DNA from: Bryopsis sp. KO-2023
Taxonomy: Eukaryota; Chlorophyta; Ulvophyceae; Bryopsidales; Bryopsidaceae
Assembly: GCA_030272585.1 (NCBI GenBank)
Contig: BSYQ01000013.1
Span: 1,054,001-1,118,000 of the forward strand
Reading direction: 5' to 3'
Length of the DNA: 64,000 bases
Part shown: positions 19,065-31,485 of the stretch, in pieces
Layout of the letters: each line of letters starts with the position of its first letter
Position numbering within the stretch: the stretch's first letter is position 1
Translations under genes and position numbers: made by a program
Notes under the pieces: model-generated
Told to the model about the DNA's origin: nothing
Databases searched by the model: none
The model's input: only the letters and a program-made list of their open reading frames with translations

Positions 19065-20919
19065 TTTGGACGCTGAGCATGAATATTGTACGCGCTTTGA
19101 GGCAAAGGATTGGAAACTGCTAAGGGAATTGACATAAGTCACTTCTCACGTTTCTCAGTGAAGAAAAAACTTGTTTTTAATGAAAACATATTTTTTTTGT
19201 CACGCCTCTTGTGCGGCTACCAATGTGGCACAAACATTTCGCCGGCAAAGTGGCATAGTTAACATAAGAACTGGAAGGCTTTGTCGTTGTGTTTTCCCCT
19301 GGAAAGGTATGTGACAGAGCAATAGCTGAGACAGACAATAAGGTTTTTCTGGAGCAAGCCTGGTAGTGTTTGACATGCATTCTGTATGGCCTTGCAGAGA
19401 GAACAGCATATTAGAAGGGACAAGGTGGCATCAAACATTTGCACTGCCCAGGTAGAGAGCAGGGGGTGGTGTTCTTGAGTCAAAACCCTGACAACGAGGA
19501 AAAGAGGTGAATTGTTGTGAGCCACAGAAGTACCTACCATCTGTAATACTTTGCTATGCTTTGTGGAACAACTTTGCTGCTCGTGGAGTTTCAACCCATG
19601 TGGAGTCTTGCTCAAAAAGTTGTGGTGCATGTAGACTCTTTTGTCAAACATTTCTATGATGCATGCTGTCTATCATGGCGCAGAAGGTCTGACTAAGATT
19701 AAGATCGTGCTCATGAATCGGGTGGTGATTACAGCCACAGTTTTTTGGTCATCAAAGTGTTCTTGCACATACACAGTTTTCCTGAATTAGCCACTTTCTG
19801 GTCTTGGCTGTGTAGCTCGTGGGTGCGGCCAGGGAGTGAACTTCGTAAGCCCAGCAACAGCATGTGTGTCGATGAGACCACTCGATTGCAGACGTGAACC
19901 ATGTTTTCAGAATCCTCAATGGAAGCGCCCTCTGTCGGATCTAACATCAGCAAGTTTGCAAGAGCCTCTCGGTTTCTGGAGCATAAAATCTTCAACTCTT
20001 ACCACACCAAGGATGCAATGCTGAGGTATCTGAAGAAATTTGGGATTTGTCGCTGTGCAGCTCCATAATCTTGAAAAACACATAAGATGCAGCTGAAGCC
20101 TTGACTCGCTGCTAAGAATATATAAGTGATTCGGGGTGGGTCTTGCTTGGACAAAGAGTGTCCAATTGAACTGTGCAATACTTGTCACAAGTGACGAGAT
20201 TTCCCCCCCTTCCCCAACTGAATAGAAAATATGTGCAAACCCGTTCCTCCCAAACAGTTCTTTTCTTGTGTGATAGTGTATTCACACATACGGTAGAAAA
20301 TAGAGTTCTTTGATTTTCCAGATATATGTATCCATGTTCCTTCTTTAACCATATATTTTATCGACTACCCTTCAGGCCCCACACAGATCCATTCTTGCAG
20401 AAACTCAGATGAAACAACGTGTTTCGTAGAGGGGGTCTAACAGGCATGCCAGTGGGAAATCTCTGTTTTGAATAGAATTAACGGAATAGTTGCAAAATGC
20501 AACAGCTGAAAGGTGCCAACCTTGTGTGTGTGTGCATTTCCTTTGATGCAGAAAAGAAGAGCCAGAGGACTGGGTTTTCAAGATATTAGATATCCAAGAC
20601 AAGGCTAGCAACCTCCGAAAAGAACTGAGGGGGAAGAGGTGGTTGAAGACTCTTCAGAGGGAATTTGTCTCATTGGACACCCCTTTTTGAGAATTAAGGC
20701 TCCAGAAGAATTTGAATGGGGGATATTGCTTGTTTTCTGATGTGCACAAATATATGCACTTGTATGCATTTGGAGGTTGAGGACTGGCTGTGAGTGAAGG
20801 AACAATTGTTCTTGTAAATTATTTCTTGTTTGCTATTTTTGTTGTTTAATGGGTCTGAACTAGACCACCCGATTTGTACCTGATCTGTAATAAATGATTG
20901 ATAGTGGGTGGCTGCCCAA
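19065..20919. other. No supported gene; serial minus-strand open frames
   Basis: Minus-strand frames at 19259-19651, 19729-19995 and 19916-20188 lie in different phases with no clear splice links. They may be exons or remains of a decayed gene. No motif is recognised. Confidence 0.3.
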
Positions 20920-21797
20920 AGCGTACCCATTACATACCCAGTATGCATTTCTGGGTATATATAGGGTACTTTCTGAATAATACCCAATACATACCCATTC
21001 AGTGTGGGTAAGGATTGGGTAGTACCCAATTCATACCTACCAACTTCGGGTATCTTTTGGGTACTACCCAATTCATACCCACGAAGTTCCGGTATCGTTT
21101 GGGTAATACCCAGTTCGTACCAAGCAACTCCGACAACTACCCAATTCGTACCCAAAACTACCCGCGGGCTACCCGTTTTTTAATGGCATGAATTGGGTAA
21201 TTTTGGGTATATTTGGGTATACCCCAGCTGGGTATTCTATGGGTATGATTTGGGTATGCATTGGGTAGTTGTCGAGCTCGTTGGGTACGGATTAGGTAGT
21301 ACCAAAAACATACCCAAAGCTGGTGGGTATGAATTGGGTAGTACCCACAAGATACCCGAAGTTGGTAGGTATGAATTGGGTAGTACCCGATCCATACCCA
21401 CACCAAAACGGGTACGAATTGGGCAATACCCAATGCATACCCACCAAGTCCGGGTATCTTTTGGGTACTACCCAATTCATACCCACCAAGTTCCGGTATC
21501 TTTTGGGTAATACCCAGTTCGTACCCGTTTTGGTGTGGGTATGGATCGGGTACTACCTGATTCATACCCACAAACTTCGGGTATCTTGTGGGTACTACCC
21601 AATTCATACCCACCAGCTTTGGGTATGTTTTTGGTACTACCTAATCCGTACCCAACGAGCTCGACAACTACCCAATGCATACCCAAATCATACCCATAGA
21701 ATACCCAGTTGGGGTATACCCAAATATACCCAAAATTACCCAATTCATGCCATTAAAAAACGGGTAGCCCGCGGGTAGTTTTGGGTACGAATTGGGT
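20920..21797. repeat. GGGTA/TACCC word field with a 660-bp foldback
   Basis: From 20920 the sequence is a mosaic of gggta and taccc words. 21139-21435 and 21500-21797 are nearly perfect inverted copies (both include cccgcgggctacccg and its complement, and gtcgagctcgttgggtacgg and its complement). The central loop is about 65 bp. A transcript would form a long hairpin. No target duplication was found. Confidence 0.85.
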
Positions 21798-23280
21798 AAT
21801 TTTCGTAACGTGAGTGTCTGGGTAGGTTGCTCTTCCTGTTCAGGGGGTAGGGTGCCCTCCGCTTCGGGACTAGAATACTTTGACTCTTTTTCGTCCCACC
21901 ACCATCCGCCCGGCCTCGCTATTGGGCTTTCTGGCGTTTGCCATTTCGTAATCCTTATTTGATTGTTTGTTTGTTTGTTTTCAAAAGTCTTCAATCGAGG
22001 GAGGGGACACTGAAGGGACTCGAACTGGGGCCTGAGACCCACCAAAAAGATGCAAAAGCACAAAAAAGCTCCTGTTCGTTCAATATGGGACGCCCTTTTA
22101 TGAAAAATCATACTTACCTGACCAGGGTTTGTTCTCGCTTATCCAGGAGAACGGTCTGTTTCATCTGATTTTTTGGCACCAATAGATCGGTTGAGGCAGG
22201 GACCCCTTCTGGGGTGCTCCCACGGTACTATTTTTGGTAGGCTGAGAAAGCGCTTGCGCTCCTCGGCACCAAACAAAAAAATTGAACAGCCGCCACTTGG
22301 ATGGCTTTTCTGTTTTTTTTTGGCTCATAATTTCCTGAAACATCAGCAGGAATGCATCCCATTTGGTTCAGCCAATCATACTTTCAGTGATTGGGTACAA
22401 GCGGTGCAGATGGTTCTGCTGTCGTGCTACCCTTTCGCCTTTTACTAAAGGATACCGAGGGCCATTTGCGAATGCAATCGCTCTCTAACTCATTATTTTT
22501 AAGAGGTGTTATGCACCTAAACTTTTTTGTGTGTGTTTTTTGTTTGGAATAGTGGGTGGAAACTTTTTATTTTTGTGCTTTATCCATCCAATTCAACATC
22601 AAGCTATTATTTTGTACCTGTCAATTCTACTTTCCAGACAATAACATAAAAGGCAAAACAATATTACACACTGGAAAGAAAACACTTTCGAATATCTCAC
22701 CTCATGGGCCTTTCATACATAACATGCAGACACAGCTTTCTTCAAACATGATTTCGCAAACTCGAGTTATGCCGTACAATGCAACTTTAGCGTGGAAAGC
22801 ATGGAGGAATTGCAAGAGACATGAAAAAGAGTGACTGTGGGAGTGATTTGATAAATACGAGGTATGAAAGTTTTCTGGTGTCTTGCCAAGCCTTGAAGTG
22901 GTGGGTAAAACAAAAAAAAAAAAGAAAGAGGAAAGAGAAAAAAGATTCTCTTTTTGTTGTAAATAGTTTTTTGCACAACAGTATTCTTTTCCAAGCTGTA
23001 TCTTAGGATAACGTAATATTGAACTTTTTATTTTTACGCAAAAATTGGTACCTTGAGCTTTAATTGGTGCGATGGAAAAAAAAATAAAAAAAATCGAACT
23101 TTCCTGGAATCGCTGCTGAGCTTGGAGCATTTTGAGACGAGTCCATCAGGTGTTTTTGAAATCAAATTTATTTTTTCTGTTTTTTATTGCACTTTTATGA
23201 CTTTGATTTTGACCTCTTTTTCTGTTGCTTTCCTTTCACAGAGTCAACAAGTGATGTCTAAAATCGTGGTGAAAGTGATT
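21798..23280. other. No supported gene
   Basis: Contains a short gttt run (about 21963-21978), a poly-A/purine tract near 22912-22940 and a weak minus-strand exon-like stretch near 22700-22830 (HAKVALYGITRVCEIMFEES) ending in a donor-like GTGAGA. Unlinked and unrecognised. Confidence 0.3.
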
Positions 23281-23493
23281 CTATTTTGAAGAAGACGGAA
23301 CGTACAGTTTCTTTTTTTCAGTTTCTGGCAGAGCATTTTTGGAGACGTTTTTCAACAATATTGATTTTTTTCCCTTTTCCCTGTATCTTTTGAGATACAG
23401 ACCAAGTTCTGGTGTCAGTGCCTCTCTGTCACTTTTCTTTGTTTTTGGCATATGAAGTCTCGATATTTTGCTTTGGTTTACCGACAGGAAAAT
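23281..23493 (-). CDS. Candidate last exon of a basic protein, unidentified
   Basis: Acceptor gcttgcag before 23493, 70 codons, stop TAG at 23281-23283. It is very lysine-rich (MPKTKKSDREALTPELGLYL, KKKLYVPSSSK end) with protein-like composition. Upstream exons were not found and no family is recognised. Confidence 0.3.
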   Translation of the reverse strand: MFLSVNQSKISRLHMPKTKKSDREALTPELGLYLKRYREKGKKSILLKNVSKNALPETEKKKLYVPSSSK

Positions 23494-24255
23494 CTGCAAG
23501 CAGTTTCAGTCTTATCGAATCAAAGGAACGAACACCCAACAAGTTTTGAACACTTTGTGTGGAAACAGTAAGTTCAACATATTATTCATCCAGCACAGTC
23601 ATAATTCAGCATACCGGGAATTATTTCCTGAGACAGACATAACATTAGTTACAATACCTAGAAATCATCACAACTTTGGAACAAATTCTGGTGAAAAAAG
23701 TTGGAAGAAACGAGAAATAGGACTGAAGGTCTAGCAAAATCACAGAACAGCATTACATTCCGAATGAGAATTTCTGATGGACTACCCAGTTCTCCACTGT
23801 TTTCCCCCCCAAAAGGAAAATAACATAAAAAAAATTGTATTGCCAATTAATACAATAATAATATTAATAAAAAAAAGTATTTTCTTCAAGCACCAGTGGG
23901 GTCCTAACCTCTTGAAAGGGGGGCAACCTCTTAAAATGTCCCAACTCTTTAATGTTATTTTGGAATGATGCAAATGAAATGCACCCCCTGTGATACTCCA
24001 TGCGACTCTTTTGTGAAGATCGAAAGAGTACGACAAAGACCAGGTTCTTCAAAACGTTGTGGTTGTCGACAACATTGGGCAGCACAGTGCTATGATTCCA
24101 AAATTTACATCGATGACATTCCCAAAACCCACCAGAAAAAACCAAAAATGAATTGAGGATATCCATGCAAACCACCCCGGACTTTTCAGTTCCATGTCTG
24201 CCCCCCCCCCCCCCCCCCCCACGTTTTCGAAACATCATTCCCCACAGACAAGGTT
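23494..24255. other. Spacer with a 20-nt C run
   Basis: AT-rich spacer. The homopolymer C20 at 24201-24220 lies about 35 bp beyond the stop of the minus-strand TerD-C2 gene. No gene supported. Confidence 0.5.
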
Positions 24256-26553
24256 TCATTGACCCCCGGACACATCCTGCACCAGGATCTGAATCAAAAC
24301 ATCCCCCTCGACATTGGCACCCTCATACTTGCTCTTCTTCGATTTAGTCAAAGGCATCCACCACTCGTGGCTTCCAGGTCCAGCTTTGTACAGCGCGGCA
24401 GCCGGAATTCTCAAAGCCCCCATGAAATCATCCCCGGTAAGATCGTAATCCCACACCGTGATTTTGACAGCCTTGTGCTCCGATTCGATGACATTTCCCA
24501 TGTCGATCGGCTCCATGTTCCACTTGGGGTGGATGTCCTTGTCGATGACCTCCGACTTGGCTTTTCCCCCTTTGTATTTGAGTTTCACGTAGGGGTCCGA
24601 CGACCCTCCCTTTCCGAAAAGCTTCTTGTCTTTGATGGCCAGTTTTCGTCCCTCCTTGACGGCGATGTGGATTCTACGAACGAGGGGGTCGAAAGACTCG
24701 ATGCCACTCAGCGGCTCCAGATTGTATGGATCTTGAACAACCTACGGCAAAAAAGGTAAAAACGTGTTTTTCCATACAAAAAAAAAGAAAAGCAACCAAC
24801 CTCAACACAAGGCCGAAGAAAAGATCGAGCACAGCCCCATCCCCAGCCGTAACCCACCCAAAAGGAAAATCCTCGAGTGTGGTTCATTGACCTCTAACTC
24901 AACTCCTCAGTCCCCCCAATTTTTATTTTCCTAAAGCAAGAGGTTGTGAATGCTGTCCACAGAAGCGTAAGTGGGGGTGGCAGTCACACTTATAGCCTCC
25001 CAATCACTGTGTTTGGCGAAAATTCCCATTGATCAAAGCGTTTTTTTTTGTGATATGGTTGGCATGTTTCCTCTCACCTCAAGGACAGTTCTGCCTCCAG
25101 CCTGGCGGCCCAGAGCTCTGAAATTCCAGAATGCTCCTCGGCGAGTGATCATGGCCAACAGCATCGCAGTGCCACCCAGCTCCGACAAATTGTATTCACA
25201 CAAAACGAGGCCTTCATGTTTTGGCTTGCCATGCTTCATCCTCACATAGGCACTTCTCACCTAGCAAATGCCCCCCCCCCCAAAAAAAAAAAAAAGGAAG
25301 AAAATCAAGTCCAAAACAATCATCAGAAAAACTCAAAACCACCCCTAACCACCCCAGACGGGCATTTAGTCAGGCAGCTTCTTAAACCTAAACCACTCGG
25401 AACGGAGGGTAGGTGGTGGTGAGCTGCAATCGAAAATAGTTTTGGCTTGCAGAGATCCCCCAACATATGCCAACCGCCACACACCATGCAAACATACAAC
25501 CATGGCATTTGCTTGTCAGTGCCTACCTGAGAAAAACTGACACCATGCAAACATACAACCATGGCTTTTGCTTGTCAGTTCCTACCTGAGAAAAACTGAC
25601 ACCCTCACTGTAGACGCACACAACGAACATCAAGTGGTGGACTCTTTTGGGAAGCTCCACCAGATTGACCCTGATGACCTCATCATCTCCACCCCCCTCC
25701 CCAGTCCTATCATCCCCCGAATGCTTGATGGAGCCGTCTTTGCTGATCAGCTGCTGGTACCAGACAACATCCACAACCTGCCAGCCCAGGGCAAAATTTC
25801 AGCATCAAGAAGAGATGCAGCCCCACATCAAGCCAAAAAAAAAAAAATCAAAAAATATGATAATTTCAACTACCCGATCGATGGTTTCCACACATCCAAG
25901 AATAGGTGGAAAAGTGGCAAGATGATTTTGAGAAAGAATGCAATAATGTAATAATAATAATGCAACAATATAATCATTATCATTATCATTGAGAAAGACC
26001 TGGTGATCGGCATCGAACATGACGACGGATCCATCCACATCGCATCCGGCATCCCAGCCCAACCCCATGGCGACTTCCTTGATGCTCCCATCCAGTAGGT
26101 AATCGGGCGATTCATGCGACAGCTGAACAGTGTGGCGCCAATCCTGTATGCCTTCCGGCTGATCCGGAAGAGACAGCCCTGGAAATGCAGAAATGCAGTT
26201 CGCGATCAGATAGTCGCTGAACGGGGGGATCACCCGATGCGCACAATCGATCGAGCTTGTGCGTGTGGCGCTTAGCGCGCGATGGGCTGTTAGCTCCAGC
26301 TGTCGCGTCAGCTTCCTTGTAGTTACTCGGTGCTCCGGCGCAACACCGACACACAAACTCGGTCTGAAACGGCGGGGTTGGGGTAGATCCGCGCTTGTAG
26401 TCGGCAAGGGGGGTTCACACATAGGACAAGATCGAGACACTTGGGCTCGATCCCGACGAAAGAGGCCAGATCTTTCTCTCTTTTCTTTCCCAACAGTGCA
26501 AAGTACAAGACGACCAACTCACCAGCTCCTTGCCAAGCGTCGTAGTATGACAT
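24256..26553 (-). CDS. TerD-C2 domain protein, copy 1
   Basis: Five exons: 26553-26523, 26178-26000, 25777-25586, 25260-25078 and 24741-24256, all GT-AG and in phase, 356 codons. It starts MSYYDAWQGAG. The TerD domain (about residues 30-200) shows GLGWDAGCDVDGS and IKHSGDDRTGEGGGDDE, the acidic calcium-binding loops of TerD, then VSFSQVRSAYVRM and GAFWNFRALG. The C2 domain (about 215-335) shows GGSSDPYVKL and VWDYDLTGDDFMG, with aspartates placed for calcium. TerD proteins serve bacterial tellurite/stress responses; C2 domains bind membranes with calcium. A calcium-dependent membrane or stress role is inferred. It is head-to-head with copy 2 and has one extra intron (after DADHQ) that copy 2 lacks. 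Confidence 0.88.
25481..25598. repeat. 59-bp tandem duplication spanning an exon end and splice donor
   Basis: Two copies (25481-25539 and 25540-25598), differing at two or three bases. Each contains, on the minus strand, the exon 3 end AGTTTTTCTCAG and a GTAGG donor. The copy at 25586 keeps the reading frame. The second donor is a duplicate. Confidence 0.85.
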
Positions 26554-26923
26554 ATTCGCTCTGCTTTGCTTGAACGCAAATGGAACGCTTTGGTGGAACG
26601 CGAATGTTTTCGAATTGAAAGAAAAGCTCCTGTGTTGCGCAACTACCAGATCGATCGCGCGAAGCCAAGAGAAGAGGTGTCGGGAGTGACGGACTGATTA
26701 CGATCCAAAGTACAGGGCGGCGCAACGCTTGGAGAAGTGTGACCGCAACGATTTGGGTCGCAATGATCTCCAAGACTCCGCGTCGCATCACTAGCGTCGC
26801 ACCAGGTTCAAGTGTGAATAGTCGCCTGTTGGGTGGCTTCCTGGAACGAATTAAAGAGGGCTGCAGCTGAAAGAATCGAAAAAGCGTTTCGCTCGAAGTT
26901 TGTGGGAACGGAGGTGGCGAAGG
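26554..26923. promoter_or_regulatory. Shared divergent promoter of the TerD-C2 pair
   Basis: 370 bp separate the two start codons. It must hold both 5' UTRs and promoters unless untranslated upstream exons exist. It has several CG-containing words (gatcgcgcg, caacgatttgggtcgcaatga). No defined element is recognised. Confidence 0.6.
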
Positions 26924-28945
26924 ATGTCTTACTACGACGCTTACCAAACAGCAGGTTCGCACTCCTTTCTGAACAAAAACTGAAAGAATCGAATGCATAG
27001 AGTTCTTTACACCAGAAAAGAAACGGGGGGGGGAGCATCCATAACAGAGCCCTTTGCACACATGCCACCTGGTTGTTAGGGTGACGAAGTTCTTTCCCCC
27101 CCTCACACACCAAAACCACTTCCTGTGGTGTCACAGGGCTATCCCTTCCTGACAGACCACCAGAAATTCAAAACTGGCAGCAAACTGTGGGACTGACACA
27201 GCAAGAGCCCGACTACATGATCGATGGGAGCATCAAGGAAGTCGCCATGGGGTTGGGCTGGGATGCAGGATGCGATGTGGATGGATCTGTGGCCATGTTC
27301 GATGAGCGCCATCAATTGCTGGACACGGTTTGGTACAGGCAATTGATGAGCAGGGATTCTTCGGTGAATCATTCCGGGGATGATACGACGGGGGAGGGGG
27401 GTGGGGACGATGAAGTCATTCAGGTCAATCTTGCCAAGTTGAACGGCAAGGTCCATCACCTGCTCTTCGTGGTGTGCGTTTACACTGCAGGCATGAGCTT
27501 TTCACAGGTGGGGTCGGTGGTTGCCAAAATGCTTGCTTGATTTTGGCTGCAGGTTTTTGAGGGTGTTTTTTTTTTAAATCGAGGGCAAATAGGCCAACCC
27601 CAAAAGCAACTTGAAAAAGGATTACCCACAGGCCTCCTATTCGTATTTTTTGGGTGATTTTTCAACCGCATTTTTTTTGGGTAGTTGTTTTGAACCGTGA
27701 CGTGTGATTTCGAATTTTCCGCAGATGTGACAAGGATTTATTACCATTATTTTTACACGGGGTGGCTTGAAAAGAATTGAGTCCATGGATTAATAAGATG
27801 GTTGAAGTGGAAAAGAAAACGTTTTCAAAGCTGAGATGCATAGGCATGTACATCTAGACCTCTTCATGTTTGTTTCAGTGGCAGGGGACCTTTTTCTGTC
27901 TGTTTTTTTTTTATAAGAAGAATCTCAATTTCATTATACATGTATTGTTTTTTCTTGAAAAAGACCATCACATTTCATTCATTTATCCTAATGTTCACCC
28001 TCAACAGGTGCGGAGTGCCTACGTTCGGATGATGCATGGCAAGAAAAAACACAAGGGCCACGTCTTGGCGAGGTTCAATCTTTCCGAACGAGCTGGGAAT
28101 GCGATGCTGATGGGGCTGCTCACTCGCAAAGGGGCATTCTGGAATTTCCGAGCTCTGGGGTATCCCGCCCAGGGCCGAACCATCATGCAGGTCAGTGAAT
28201 CCCTCGACTGCGCGAATCATGTCGAGGTCAGCACTCACAGTGGATTTCCATGCTTGGATGGGGAAGTTGGGGACCAACCGCTGTGATGCTGTCGATCAAA
28301 TTTCCGTCTAAGCATCGTACAGTTTCTTTGTTTTTTTGGGGGGAGGGCGGCAATTGTTTGTTTGTTTTTTTTGGAGAGGGGGGGGGGAGAGGGGTTGGTC
28401 AGTATTTCAGTACCTGTCTGTGCCGGTTCTTTGATGTACGAAACATATATTGGGGGCTTATCTTGCAGGTGATCAACGTTCCACAGAATTTGCACTGTTT
28501 GGCACAATCCCCCTCCTTCAGCCCAGTCATCCGCAGAATTCACATAATCGTTCGAGAAGGTCGCAACCTGGCCATCAAAGACAAGAAGTTTTTCGGCAAG
28601 GGAGGCTCCTCGGACCCTTACGTTCAAATCAAATTCCAAAAGCAGAAAGTGAAATCCGATGTGATCAAGAAGAACCTCAACCCCAAATGGAACATGCCGG
28701 CGTTCGATCTGGGGAATGTGTTGGAATCGGAGCACAAGGCTGTGAAGATTTCTGTGTGGGATTACGACCTGGGAGGGGACGATTTCATGGGGGTTTTGAG
28801 AATTCCGGCTGCGGCGTTTCATAAGGCTGGCCCCGGCAACCATGAATGGTGGATGCCTTTGACTAAATCCAAGGAGTCGCGGTATGCTAAGTGCGAAGTC
28901 AAAGGGGAGGTCCGGATCGACGTGTCAGTCGTGGATGTTAAGTGA
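26924..28945 (+). CDS. TerD-C2 domain protein, copy 2
   Basis: Four exons: 26924-26954, 27137-27507, 28008-28190 and 28469-28945, 353 codons. It starts MSYYDAYQTAG. The TerD domain shows GLGWDAGCDVDGS, VNHSGDDTTGEGGGDDE, MSFSQVRSAYVRM and GAFWNFRALG. The C2 domain shows GGSSDPYVQI and VWDYDLGGDDFMG, ending DVSVVDVK. The 31-nt first exon and the 183-nt TerD exon match copy 1 exactly in length, so the pair arose by inverted duplication of one gene. Divergence is spread through the protein while the acidic loops are kept. This suggests that both remain functional. Confidence 0.9.
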
Positions 28946-30125
28946 GGTTCTCACTCAAGAGAAAACATACGAACATAGTTTTTAAAGTTGATGTTTTTTT
29001 CTTGTTTTACGATGTATACTCTGGTTGGGTTGCTGATTTTCCTTCTCCTAACCCCCCCCCCCCCCCTCCCTACTTTTTCATAGCAAAAAAAGTAAAAATC
29101 AGAATCAGAAGACAAAAGAATGGGTAATATTATGGATATAGTTTTTTGAGGGACAACAAGAAAACAGGTAGGGGCGACCCACAGCATCCAAACATCCATC
29201 CATCCTTGCAGAAGCTGGTGGATGGAATCTTGTCTTGACTTGGGCCGTCTTTGGAAAGGACGGGGAAAACGACGACGAAATGGGGGAGGCTGGGAATGGG
29301 AGTTTTTTTGAAGTTTTTTTTTTGTTGTTTTATTTTGACTTGTTTTTTTTCGAGGGTTCCTGTTGGTTTGGAAAGACATGTGCATCTGTGGAGTTTTTAA
29401 CTTCCTTGCCCCTGGTTATCGGTGATCCTTTTTCAGAAGAAGAAAAATAACCAGACCAAATCCTGCACTGATCCCAAGTTTTTGCTTAGAAGCTTGAAAA
29501 TCTTCGACCTTTAATAATCGTGGTCTCTCATATTCCCCCCCCCCCTCTCCATTGAATTAATTAAGTCTTTTACAGGTCGATTTTTTTGGCGATATTCAGT
29601 TTCTTCAAGGGGGTGTAGGAGCATTTATAAATGAGCAAGTTGGAAATTTAAGCTTTGGTATAATTGGTTTAGTTTGGTTTGAAAACACTAACACAAAAAA
29701 ATTACACATTTTGCAATTGGAAGCCTCTTTTGCCATTTTTTTTTTCTTCCCTTTTCTTCAAAGCTGAAAACCCCTCCACAAAACTTATGAACCCTGTATC
29801 AACCCTATGCACTTCCCCCCCTCCCCAAAAAAACTATAAAAAAGAAACTAATCCCTATTTTCTCTCTTTGCTCTCTTTCTCTCTCTTTTTTTTTTTCCTT
29901 AAAACTTTTTTTTGAGCCATTTTCCCCTACTTTCCCCCCCACCCCTAAAAAAAACAAACCCAAAAGAAACAATCAAACCGGAAATCCGCAAGACCCCTGC
30001 CACAAAAGAAAATGCAAGACCCTTGCACCCTCTTTCTTTCACACTTTTTTTTTCCCCTTCTATTCTTATGCTGAGGAAAGAATAAGAACATTGCTTAATA
30101 TTCTTATTGCTTAAACACATAAGCA
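28946..30125. other. Intergenic, homopolymer-rich
   Basis: Long runs of T, C and A (for example C runs near 29050-29066 and 29535-29548). Probably the 3' ends of the converging TerD-C2 and LSM8 genes. No coding sense beyond these. Confidence 0.6.
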
Positions 30126-31485
30126 TCAATTCGTTGTGTGCATGATGGATTTGAGGGGAGGAGCCCGTATTTGACTGAGGTCTATTCTCTTGTCCAGCTC
30201 CCCATCGATTTCTCCGACCATTGCCCTGATCAGACACCACCACCAGCTCAAACAAATGATTAGTGATCATTCAGGTCAGAACCATGTTTTGAAGAAGCTT
30301 TTTGAAGGAAAAAAAAAGCAGAGAGAGAGAGAGACTGTACACACATTCAAATTATGTATGCAGCTTTAATACATGAACTTCAAATGCAGATCCCATTGAT
30401 GGATTCAGATGGATCGGCAAAGAATGATGTCTGGACCATTTTGATCATCTGGACTCAAAAAATTTTAAAAATAAACTCATAGCACTTACACACTGTCGCC
30501 ACGAATGACGTATGTTCCAAGAAGAAGCTGCTCAACTCCCACCTACACAAAATCAATCCTCCCCAATCAAACTGTATCGAACAAAACATAATTTACTCAT
30601 CATCATCCAATATTGCTTTCCCCACCCCCACCCCCCCCAAGTAGGATAAAAAAAGCATTCCACACACAATGTTATGCAACATGCAAGCTATACAAGCTGT
30701 TGAGTGAATTTAATTCGTCGAGCAGGATTTGCAACTCACGAAGTCAACACAAGCTTTATCATATGTCTATTTTTAGAGAAAAAATCACCTCTGTGGAGTA
30801 CACTCGTTCATGGCAGCTGAACAGTATCACATTGGTGCTTTGGTCGTACCCCTTCAATGTACCCTGAAAAGCCGACCCCCCCCAAAAAAATAAAATAAAA
30901 TAATAGAATCAAATATGAACTATTAACATTTTGGTGGAATTTTTCTTGGGGGGTGAATCAGAATTGACATTGTCTTTCATTCGAGAAAAAAAAATGTGGC
31001 AATATCCAAAAAATTTAAGTATGAGCTGCTGAATAGAAAACAAAGCATCAATATTGATAGTCCATTGAAGCAAATTTTTGGGACACCACACATTCCAGAA
31101 ATTATTTTCTTGACTGTGTTTTTATTTCCCGACTGTTTCATCAAGAAATTCAGAGACGAAGTGACGACTAATAAAAAAAAGCAAAGTCGTCGACTGATGG
31201 GGTACTTCCCAAAAGGTGAACCACTTTTTCGAACGTTTCAAGAGGAGGAAAAAACAAACAGAAAAAGATGAGAAACCTCGACAGGGAAACGGATCTTACC
31301 ACGAAAATGCGACCATCGTTCGTGACGACCGAAACGATCTCTGCGACAAAATATACCAGGGTGCTTATCGGGATCTAAAACAAACAGCGCGATATATCGA
31401 ATCTCCAAAGAAACGGGGCCGTAGAGTGCAGGCGCAATAACTCACTGTCGACGAAGTTCGTCAATCGCTCCGAATCGTGGGACAT
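30126..31485 (-). CDS. LSM8: U6 snRNA-associated Sm-like protein LSM8
   Basis: Five exons: 31485-31446, 31340-31300, 30863-30789, 30542-30490 and 30225-30126, 102 codons, all phases agreeing. The Sm1 motif region reads VVTNDGRIFVGTLKGYDQS and the Sm2 region LLLGTYVIRGDSVAMVGEID. The tail DLSQIRAPPLKSI is the LSM8-specific end. Length fits the family (about 96-100). LSM8 defines the nuclear LSM2-8 ring that binds the U6 snRNA 3' end for splicing. It is divergent from the Kelch gene with a 428-bp gap. The smallest exons are 40 and 41 nt. Confidence 0.93.

Noticed and set aside
20920..21797. Interstitial telomere repeats (GGGTA)
   Set aside because: The word is not in a regular head-to-tail array and occurs equally in both orientations, unlike telomeric DNA.
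18764..21812. One large transposon with ACTCACGT ends enclosing the GGGTA foldback
   Set aside because: Only eight matching terminal bases and no target duplication (left flank AGATA, right flank GTCTG). Too weak to claim.
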